A stretch of 64,000 nt of DNA from Heterodera schachtii. Lineage: Eukaryota > Nematoda > Chromadorea > Rhabditida > Heteroderidae. The translations under genes were made by a program, and so were the position numbers. A model generated the notes under the pieces. The model did no database searches. It worked only from the letters and a program-made list of their open reading frames with translations, and was not told where the DNA came from. Where the stretch lies: NCBI GenBank assembly GCA_023374025.1, contig SIJG01000181.1, forward strand, positions 124,001 to 188,000, read 5' to 3'. Shown here one piece after another: positions 56,272-64,000 of this stretch. Position 1 is the stretch's first letter, and each line of letters starts with the position of its first letter.

Positions 56272-56973
56272 GGCGGTACGACAATTGCGGACCGGCAATT
56301 GCGGACCGGACAATTGCGGACGACAACTGCGGACCGTACTTTTGCGGACCGTGCTTTTGCCAAAAAAATTAACTGGAAGGGTGGGCCTCGTCAGTACGAT
56401 CCCTTCCGTATTACAAATTCAAAAACCTAAGTGTGTTTCGGCCCTTCCGTAGACACACCAAATAAGAAAGCTCACAGCAATAAATTAATAAATAACAAAT
56501 AGAAAGCACAAATTAAGGAGAAAAAAGCAAAGCATAGGATGATAAAGCTATAATATGTTTATTTTATTTTTTTGACAAAATTTCATTTTTAATTAATTAA
56601 TTTGCTTACACAGTGTTTTAACCGACCGATCAACAGTATTTAGACCATCTTAGAGCTTTACAATATAGACTAGAGGAAACGACATCGATAATTGGGGCCA
56701 ATAAATTTTTGTGATATCGTAGGTGTCTACGGAAGGGCCGAAACACACTTAGGTTTTTGAATTTGTAATACGGAAGGGATCGTACTGACGAGGCCCACCC
56801 TTCCAGTTAATTTTTTTGGAAAAGTACGGTCCGCAAAAGTACGGTCCGCAGTTGTCGTCCGCAATTGTCGTCCGCAAAAGTACGGTCCGCAGTTGTCGTC
56901 CGCAATTGTCGTCCGCAAATGTACGGTCCGCAATTGTCGTCCGCAATTGCCGGTCCGCAATTGTCGTAGCACC
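56272..56973. mobile_element. 702-bp GCGGACCG MITE, complete, perfect 8-bp TSD
   Basis: The left end GGCGGTACGACAATTGCGG and the right end read on minus GGTGCTACGACAATTGCGG. AAATAGGT flanks it at 56264-56271 and 56974-56981, and 41471-41490 shows the uninterrupted site. The inverted repeats extend about 190-250 bp and contain 5 (left) versus 10 (right) units of a 15-bp GCGGAC(C/G) word, plus GGAAGGGTGGGCCTCGTCAG. The interior has no frame. Copies at 46951 and 63824 sit at the same site. Confidence 0.95.
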
Positions 56974-57224
56974 AAATAGGTACCTAAATATTTGCTAAAA
57001 AACTGCCAAAATAGTTGCTAAAAAACTGAAAAACGCCAAAATAGTTACTAAAAAAGTTGCCAAAAATTGGAAAAGCATGTCAATAAATATGTGAATTTTT
57101 CAAATTTTCCTCATCTTTATCCATTTTCGCTAGCACGATTGTAAATCAAACATATTTGAAGTTTTCAAGCGTAAAAAGTGCCAAATCATGCCCAGGATTT
57201 TTGCTTTTTTTAGGTTTTATGTAT

Positions 57225-58110
57225 TTTTATGCGTTAGCATTTTTCGGAAGAAGCACAAAAAACACATATTCTACGCCAAACTTTAAAATTTGAGAAAGTT
57301 ATAAACAACTAAAAATATAAAAACCAACTTTGACCCTTTTTGCATCTATTTTCATTATTTTCGAAAAAATTATTTTGAAAACACAAAAACTCAAAAAAAA
57401 AATTTTATTTTCCCTGTCTATAGCACTGCCAGACCCCAAATACCAAAATTTCTACCCATCTTCAATAAATGGTCAAGTAAAAAACAGTGGTTCAAATTTT
57501 ACCGTTTCTATCTTAATATAAAAAAAGCATTGGGGAGCGTGGGTGCCAATGTAATCAAAAATTCATTGCCATGCCGAACACGGAGAGTGGGGGGAGAGAA
57601 TGCAAACAATCGCCTTAGCCTGGGGGGGATATCGATTACAATTCTATCCGGGAATGGATTGATGAATTTGGATGGATTACAAAATGGAAGGGCAATAGGG
57701 CCAACATAATATTTTTAGAGGAAAATTAATTTTGTAATTTTTAAAATGTACAAGCTAAATTCGGTAAAATTTTATTTAATTTAAAATTATGTTAATTCGA
57801 AATTTAATATTTCCAAAATTTATTTATATAATACCGAAAAGGTTTTGGAAAATTAATGGAAAAAACCCCTCGAAGATTTTTTTGTCTGTCACTACGCTTT
57901 GAAATATGCGAAAACCTCCGACAGCGGACACCCATTTATTTATCTGCTGTCTTTTCACTAAAAATCCAAAAGCCTGAAGCAGGCCAGATAAGGCATGAAA
58001 TTAATTAGAAGCCAAGGTTTATAGGCATTTAATTTCGCGCCATTTTATTAAAAAAACAAAAACAAAAAAGCTGAAAGAAAACCAGGAAATTAATATTTTG
58101 ATAATACAAA
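57225..58110. repeat. Segmental duplication, copy 2 (partner 50295-51140)
   Basis: Same blocks and order as 50295-51140. Here ATCGATTACAATTCTATCCG continues as an open plus frame for 32 codons, whereas the partner has a one-base shift, so coding is unlikely. The CGCGCCATTTTATT at about 58045 is a second Helitron empty site. Confidence 0.85.
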
Positions 58111-58255
58111 AAAAAATTACGAAAAAAGCATAAAATTTGAAAAAAGTTTTTTTCTTTTTTAATTTCTCACAATTTCTTTATTAATTTCCACTCAAACCAC
58201 TTTCTTATCTTACCAGTGTATTTTTGGACCCGGACCTACCTGGTCGGTCTAAAAC
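58111..58255. mobile_element. End fragment of a CGGACC hAT-type element
   Basis: TTTCCACTCAAACCA, CTTACCAGTGTATTTTTGG, ACCCGGACCTACC parallels 44010-44060 and 62945-63010, the right-hand parts of the 43 and 62 kb elements. The terminal inverted repeat itself is missing. Confidence 0.6.
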
Positions 58256-58550
58256 ATTATTCCATTCCAAGTTAGTTTGAGTCTGGCATTCTGTAAGCGA
58301 TTGAATGTCAGGTAGGCCAAAAAGGGTGGTTGGCTTAGCGCAAAAAATGGCGTGGATCATTTTGTCATATTTAACAAAAAGCTTTTTCTTGCCTTCTCCG
58401 CCCACGAATGCCGTTTTGAAGCTTATTGGTGACATCTAAAGATTCAAATTCCAAGCCTATCTTCTTTCAAATTTCGAGAAAACTCGTCTTCACTTTTTTC
58501 AGACACAACCAAATTAAATAATCTTGGTATCATTATATAACTATTGGGTT
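58236..58550 (-). pseudogene. Unidentified coding-like fragment
   Basis: Upstream segment MIPRLFNLVVSEKSEDEF (to about 58445), then, in another frame, MSPISFKTAFVGGEGKKKL and KYDKMIHAIFCAKPTTLFGL, DIQSLTECQTQTNLEWNNVL. Composition is protein-like, but the two parts are in different frames without a GT-AG intron to join them. The 3' side runs into the CGGACC element fragment. Probably an exon remnant; no family recognised. Confidence 0.3.
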
Positions 58551-59110
58551 GCTCTATAAGCATGAAAATATCAGAATATTTCATTCACTTTTTAGAAAGT
58601 ATGGCAATTTTTTGAATTTTTTGTGACAATATCGAAATATACAAAGATATTAAATTTGGTTGTTCATAAGAAGAACTATGACGATTTTCCTCGAAAAATC
58701 TGTAAAATCCCATAGTGGCACTTTTTACGAAACGACTTAGCACCTATATATATTGTTGCACTTTAGTGCCTTTTAAGGCATTCGGTGGATCAGTCGCGAA
58801 GGGCGCTTGCCCACTTCAGTCCCTGTTCAATAACTCAGTCCAAAGTGCCTTTCATTCGGTTTCGTGCATTACAGACCAGGAGGCATTGAATTATACCATG
58901 TGGGATTGCTTAGTACAACCTTTCCAGTGTTAAAATACGTCACAGGTTTTGGCAAGTAAAAATGCCGGGTTTTTATCAAAAAATTGAATATTTAATCCGG
59001 ACCCAAAAGGTCAATGGATCCTAAACTTTGCATAACTCATAATCGAATTGGAAAAAAAAACAATTCAAAAAACCAACAAACTCTCTCGAATCATCAAACA
59101 TCGCCTTTGT
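58551..59110. other. Spacer and 3' flank of the 59 kb gene
   Basis: 58715-58930 has a 72-codon plus frame with no signal or motif. 58930-59110 matches the 3' flank of the other secreted genes (GTCACAGGTTTTGGCAAGTA, ACCCAAAAGG, AATCATCAAAC). Confidence 0.45.
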
Positions 59111-59507
59111 TCAATATGCATAGTAATTGAGGGTTACCCCTTCAGGATCGAACAAAGCGGCTGAACTCACCCATACGCTTTTCTAAAAATCTTGCCAAAT
59201 TTAAACTGTTACAATATAAAAAAATTACTGTATCCAAAATTGAGTGGTTGAAGCTGACATATACATCGTTTCCTCCCAATCTTTCTCTGCTCAGCTTCAC
59301 AACTTGTTTCCTGCCTTCTGATTTCGTTTTCCCGTAGAAAATATCGCGAGATGGCACATTAACCGTTGTGACTTGTACGGTGTGTTCAAAATCGCTTGGC
59401 TCAAAGTACAATTTTAGAGGCGGGTCATTGTTGGCATTTATGTGTTGCGGGTGAATAAGCAGCAGAAGGATGAACGGCACCGCCACAAATAAAAGTTGTA
59501 AAGGCAT
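59111..59507 (-). CDS. Small secreted protein, 116 aa
   Basis: Exon 1 59507-59229 (93 codons): signal peptide MPLQLLFVAVPFILLLL, likely cleavage after INA (residue 25), then NNDPPLKLYFEPSDFEHTVQ, DIFYGKTKSEGRKQVV, VYVSFNHSILDT. Intron 59228-59183 is 46 nt (GTAATTTTTT...GATTTTTAG, phase 0). Exon 2 59182-59111 reads KSVWVSSAALFDPEG, VTLNYYAY, stop. It is paralogous to the 52 kb gene (same exon-1 length, same splice site, shared LYFEP, GKT, FNHS..DT and NYY) but lacks its acidic tail. ATG chosen as in the family; an AG lies just upstream (CC CACAG AA ATG), which may be a trans-splice acceptor. No cysteine in the mature chain. Role unknown; effector-like features only. Confidence 0.75.
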
Positions 59508-62040
59508 TTCTGTGGGCAATTAATTTAAACAAAATTTTTTAATTTGAGACGCAAACTGATTAGAAAATTAAAAGATGGGCTAGCTTGGAATTGAGAGGTA
59601 CAAATCGTTACAGCTTATCAAACAGCTTTAAAATGCCATAAATTGATTAGCACCACGAATGTTTTTTATGCATGCAATTTTTGTCGTCTGTCCTTTTTAT
59701 TGTTCTCATTTTTAATAGAATTGTTTCATTCGTTTTTCAATTTAAAAAGATTAATATTTTATGAGCATTTTGATTATACTAACAGAAAAATAAATTTCTT
59801 AAGACTTTCTATAAATTGCACTCATTTGCTAAATTTTTCCGGCGTCGCCTGTCGTACAGCCGGGCAACAGATTTCATAAAATATTTAAAAAAAGAGACCA
59901 GACTCGCAAAAAATGGTCTTTTTGGGCAAAAATCAGCTAAAAATCCCCAGCCAAAATTTTGAAAATTTCTCCCGACGACGCCTATCGGCACCGCTGGCGC
60001 CATGTTCGTGATAAGCGATCCATAAAGTCCTTGCAAACATGCTTTCATGATTTTGAAAGCAAAAAACATTCTTTGTTCAAAAAAGCTGGGAAACCAACGG
60101 CAATATTACCGAAAAATATGTTTTTTAGCAATTAATATTGAGCTCACTCAGACCATGTAAGTCATTTTTATCATATTTCAAAGAAAAAGCCAACTCCCCC
60201 TGGATCTAAGCCTTGAGGATCCTTGATTTTTCCTGGACCTGTATTTCCTGGATTTTAGTCCAGAAAATCCAGGTGAATGTCCAACATGGAACCCAAGTAG
60301 AGGCTTTTTTCTAAATGTCTAACTCTATGTAAATTTGTAATTGTTGGACTCAGATTAATAATTTAAAAGAAGTGAAAGTGAATGAATATGCGCTGCTGGT
60401 ACCATCGCGGCTCTTAAATAGGCAAAAGCCGAGACATTGCCAACCATCAGCGAATTAACCCATCCCTAGACAAATTTTTTATGAAAATAATAAAAATAAA
60501 AATTTATTTGCATTTTTCGTTAGTGTGCACTTTATCCTATGGCGCCAATTCAATGCGACTGAGACGGCATGAGAATGGCACACAGGCAAAATTTATTCAT
60601 ATCCAATGTCATAGGATGGCATTATGAAATATTCTGTCTGTGATTTGAGGTTTTCAATTGCACATATTTGTGAAATAAAAAAATTATCCTTCCACCAATT
60701 CTCAGAGATTTGCACAACCCAAAAATTTAGCAAGTTTTGAAGCAGCATTAGACATTTTTGAAAATGAATGAATTAGGGTAGGCGGCGATCGGTTCGAATC
60801 GTAGGGTTTGATTTTGGTTAGGCCGTTTTATGACTCATCCCCCTTTTAGCTGTTTCCAATTTTCTTTTTAAAAAAAGTCCAGTTATGCCGACCGGGAAAT
60901 TATTAAAAATTTGCGAATTACTTATTAACAGGATTTTAGACAAGTTGACGAAATTAGTTGGCGAAATGAATGTTTTTGGGTAGTTGGCGAGGCGACATGA
61001 AGTTTGGGTACCAGAAATTTGGGCGCCGGGAAGTTTACTATGATAAAAAAAACCAAATTGCGCTATAACTCTATCCTAAAGTAAGCAAGATGCGCTTAAA
61101 CACTAAAAAATTTAAATAAGGAAACCTGGCAAAAAATTTTTTAGAAATATCAAAAGAATTTTAAAAAAAGGAAAAAAACACAATTCTTACAGCTGATTAA
61201 ACTTAGGATTAGACGAACACTAATTTCTGTTTAGACTTCGACCTGAATAGCCGGCTAATATGGACCCGAAAATATCAAGACCCGTCTAATTTTATTTAAA
61301 TTTATAAAATTTTAAGTTTTCAACAGACCGAGTCTTGTAATGATAAAAGAATACATTTGTATGACATTGATCCATAAAAGAATTGTAATGAGTCTAGCAA
61401 AATAAGCATGGTTAATGAGTGGATATTCGTTAAAAATCTTTAGGTTCCGAACTTGATTAAAATTTTCTATTTTTTAAATTAAACAGTTGCATTTTTTTGT
61501 ATTTAAGAATATATTTTTTAAATCCTTCATCTGGTGCCCAAACTTCCCCCCGCGGTTGGCGAGATGTCATTATTAGGGCTGCCAAAAATATGTACAAAAA
61601 ATGGTCAAAATATGTACACAAATATGTAAGAAAAATCCCGAAATATGTACAAAAACCCCCAAATATGTAATAAAATTTTTAAAATGGTTATTTTTTGGAA
61701 AAAAATTCCTCGTAAACGATGAAATAGGCACAAAATCCCATAAAAATGACCTTAATATGCTTAGAATCACCTTTTAGTATTTTAAGAATTACTTTTTGGT
61801 ATTTTTCAGGGGAACACTTTCAAAAAAAATTTCCTCTATTAATTTTCAAAAATTCTCAAAAAGATAAAAAGTGAAAATTATGTACAAAATTTTGCCGAAA
61901 TTATGGATTTTTTTTTTTGAGGATTTCCGTAAAAAATCCTCAAAATGTGTAAAAAATGAAAATTATAAGAAAAAAATCCAAAATATGTACCAAATATGTA
62001 AGCAAAGCCCGAAATATGTAAAATATGTATAAAAAAATAA
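59432..62040. repeat. Segmental duplication unit, copy 2 (partner 38080-40690)
   Basis: Same content and order as copy 1. Small differences such as CTGGTACCATCG versus CTGGTCCATCG and two-base indels in A-runs show independent drift. It includes the GC hairpin block at about 59973, the GTTGGCGA element (about 60950-61560) and an AATATGTAC element (61574-62040). Confidence 0.9.
61574..62040 (+). mobile_element. AATATGTAC-family element, right end truncated
   Basis: Third member of the co-duplicated set (40216, 55000, 61574), with the same left end TTAGGGCTGCC and the same internal breakpoint into AGAGATATTGTAAAAG. Confidence 0.75.
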
Positions 62041-62576
62041 AAAGAGATATTGTAAAAGAAAAATATATTTTATATAAATTTTCCAATTTCAAAAATGGAC
62101 ATTGTTTTCGATTTTCATTCTGCCGATTCCTCTTCACGGCTTGTCTGTTTCATTTAGAGTGCGACGGGACCGGGAATTTTGGGCAAAACCGGGACCGGGA
62201 CTTGCCGGGACCTGAGAAGCCGGGACCGGGACCGGGACCTCAATTTTTTTTCGGGACCGGGACCGGGAACCGGGACCAACCGGGACTTTTTAAAAATTCA
62301 AAAAATTCAAAAAATTTTTTAAAAAATTCAAATTTTAATTTTTTTTTCAACTGAAAATAATACAATATTAAATTTTTATTTTGTTTTTTATTTAATAAAA
62401 TCCAAAAGTAAAAGCTAAATTAAATTAATGAAAATTTTCAAACAAATTTCTTTAATTATTTCAAAAAAATAATCATTTTTTGGACTAAATGATCGAATAG
62501 TAGAAATTTATATTACTTTTCTGATCATTTTTTTCGGCGCGCTTTTTGCAAAAAACTTTTGTGGAGAAAGGGGAGA

Positions 62577-62603
62577 CCGGCGGTGCCGATAGGCACCGCC
62601 GGG
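62577..62603. repeat. GC hairpin module
   Basis: CCGGCGGTGCC, GATA-type loop, GGCACCGCCGG: a perfect 11-bp stem, followed by TTGTTAACAGATTTTCAAC, the inverse of the context at 13.85 and 53.75 kb. Confidence 0.85.
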
Positions 62604-62807
62604 GAAATTTTGAAAATTTGAGTGTAATTTGTTAACAGATTTTCAACAAAAAGGCAAGTTTTTTGGATTTATTAGGTGTACATATTTTCATTAAAAAAAA
62701 ATAATAAAATATATATAAATAAAAAAATATATGAGAAATCATATTTTGTCGATAGGAAAACCATGAATATACAAAAAGAAAATTCAAAATATTTTAATTT
62801 CCGTAGA

Positions 62808-62864
62808 GGGATTGAACCAGGGGAAAGAAGAAGACAAAAGTCAAGGGGACTAGCCACTAGGCCA
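62808..62864 (-). other. tRNA-like A and B boxes inside a transposon
   Basis: Minus strand: TGGCCTAGTGG (A-box) and GGTTCAATCCC (B-box), both close to the polymerase III consensus, 36 nt apart. T-stem and acceptor bases do not pair, so it is tRNA-derived but not a tRNA gene. Confidence 0.65.
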
Positions 62865-63213
62865 TTTGGACAATTGGTTGCTACATTCTTAAAGAAACTT
62901 TTTAATCATTTTTTTTATTTTTTTTTCTTTTGACTCCAATTTTCATCACTAATTTTCCACTCAGACCCCCATTCTTACCAGTGCTTGTTTTTCCCGGTTC
63001 CCGGTTGCCCTACCGGGACCGGGACCGGGACCTGAGCTTTTCAAAACCCGGGACCGGGAACCGGGACCTGGACCTCGGATGACCGGGAATTCCCGGCCCG
63101 GTCCCGGTCCCGGTCCCGGTCCCGTCGCACTCTAGTTTCATTCATCGGATAATTTACCGAGCTGATCAAAGACCAAGCATCGATTTTTCTTTGACTATTT
63201 ATTGATTAGTTTC

Positions 63214-63381
63214 TTATGCTTCTTCAACTGTTTGTTGCTGTTGTTTTGTACAGCACTTTTTGCGTGCCTTAAGCCGGCGCAAACACCGATGAAAGGCCAT
63301 GAACAGCAGAAAAAGGGCGATGCCAAGCAAAATGATAGCCAACAGTTGGACAATGACGAGGCCAACTGCAAAATGACCCTT
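63214..63381 (-). pseudogene. Orphan second exon of the two-helix membrane protein, copy 5
   Basis: Open 56-codon exon as in the 48.5 kb gene, followed upstream by the same poly-C tract (63511) and GTGCTAAA repeat, then the MITE at 63824. Its 3' flank is split by the 980-bp hAT element. No first exon within the window. Confidence 0.6.
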
Positions 63382-63823
63382 CTTAAAAAAAAGAAGATAA
63401 AAACAAATTTAAAAATCAAACGCCCTAAGGCAAACAAAAGGAAACATGAAAACTACATTTCGAACTTGGTTACAGCTTCTAATCACCACACTTTTTCAAC
63501 ACCGTCAGGCTCCCCCCCCCCCCACCCCCAAGTGCGGCGGGGGTTAACTGAGTCTAAGCAAAATTTAAAAAGCAAATAAATAAATTTTTCACTGTCAACC
63601 AATTCCAATAAATTTGCAAGAAATCAATGGCTCTAGTATTATAAAAAAAATTTCTAAACGATGAAACACCTGCAAAAATCAGCTTTTTTCGATATTTTCG
63701 CATCAAAAATAAATCTAAAACGTGGAATTCTTTGTGCTTATTTTTCGGTTTTTGTAATAATTTGCTTTTTTATGGTTATTTCCACGGAACGGATTTTTAG
63801 GTGCTAAAAATCGCGAAATAGGT

Positions 63824-64000
63824 GGCGGTACGACAATTGCGGACCGGCAATTGCGGACCGGACAATTGCGGACGACAACTGCGGACCGTACTTTTGCGGA
63901 CCGTACTTTTGCCAAAAAAATTAACTGGAAGGGTGGGCCTCGTCAGTACGATCCCTTCCGTATTACAAATTCAAAAACCTAAGTGTGTTTCGGCCCTTCC
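63824..64000. mobile_element. GCGGACCG MITE, cut by the window edge
   Basis: Begins GGCGGTACGACAATTGCGG after AAATAGGT, identical in site and sequence to 46951 and 56272. Only the left 177 bp are in view. Confidence 0.9.

Larger units (their letters stand above)
62155..63134. mobile_element. 980-bp CGGGACC hAT-type element, complete, perfect 8-bp TSD
   Basis: TAGAGTGCGACGGGACCGGG at the left with the inverse CCCGTCGCACTCTA at the right. GTTTCATT flanks it at 62147-62154 and 63135-63142. Five paralogues (about 40790, 46262, 48400, 54760, 55580) have the single, uninterrupted GTTTCATTCATCGG. Terminal arrays of GGGACCGGGACC. The interior carries a GC hairpin (62577-62603) and tRNA-like boxes (62808-62864). 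No transposase, so it needs a hAT enzyme in trans. Confidence 0.96.

Noticed and set aside
57615..57735. 32-codon plus frame (IDYNSIREWIDEFG...)
   Set aside because: The paralogous segment at 50.66 kb has a one-base shift and stops, and no start or splice signals are present.
58715..58933. 72-codon plus frame with five cysteines
   Set aside because: No signal peptide, motif, splice signals or second copy; too little to call a gene.
1..64000. Reverse transcriptase, integrase, LTRs or viral genes
   Set aside because: No frame with recognisable RT, protease, integrase or capsid motifs, and no long direct terminal repeats flanking an internal domain.

Overview
The window is eukaryotic, very AT-rich DNA with no long open reading frame. 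Every coding region I can support is a small multi-exon gene or a gene fragment, with introns of 38-70 nt and 3' splice sites of the TTTTCAG / TTTTTAG type. That intron style, a BTB-domain gene and an 'ISADCW..VF.LLP..QLG..IALIS..FD' F-box-like fragment of a type I associate with tylenchid plant-parasitic nematodes point to a nematode. The species is not determinable from the sequence alone.

Layout. 1-29.4 kb is a gene desert of T-rich/A-rich DNA punctuated by GC-rich islets. Almost every islet is a non-autonomous DNA transposon (MITE), recognisable by inverted ends built from an iterated short word. It also holds two large direct duplications (615-bp offset at 11.9-13.4 kb; 404-bp unit at 20.2-21.0 kb). 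29.4-34.3 kb has a purine tract, a helix-turn-helix peptide repeat and a BTB gene on the minus strand that has been broken by a MITE. 34.3-37.15 kb is a non-autonomous Helitron whose A^T insertion site is proved by paralogous empty sites at 51.09 and 58.05 kb. 37.6-64 kb is a segmental-duplication cluster. It carries three members of a small secreted-protein family (minus strand; one pseudogene at 37.6-38.15 kb, two apparently intact two-exon genes at 52.0-52.8 and 59.1-59.5 kb). It also carries five copies of one exon of a small two-helix membrane protein (only the 48.5-49.4 kb copy keeps its first exon), a TE-truncated F-box-like fragment (44.5 kb), a BTB C-terminal-like fragment (45.3-45.55 kb) and the 5' part of a hAT-type transposase gene with two tiny introns (47.6-48.2 kb).

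Mobile elements dominate. Several insertions are supported by perfect 8-bp target-site duplications (8152-9236, 8559-8657, 53335-54107, 56272-56973, 62155-63134), and for the last three paralogous copies show the empty site. Different terminal families share internal modules: a GC-rich hairpin (stem CCGGCGGTGCC), tRNA-like A and B boxes, and a 'CATAACTTTTT...GAAAGCTC' motif. The most interesting biology is (i) the secreted family, in which promoter and signal peptide are virtually identical between copies while the mature part diverges, embedded in TE-rich duplications, and (ii) the modular construction of the non-autonomous transposons. I see no convincing functional tRNA, rRNA, CRISPR or bacterial feature. 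All statements come from reading the sequence; no database search was run.
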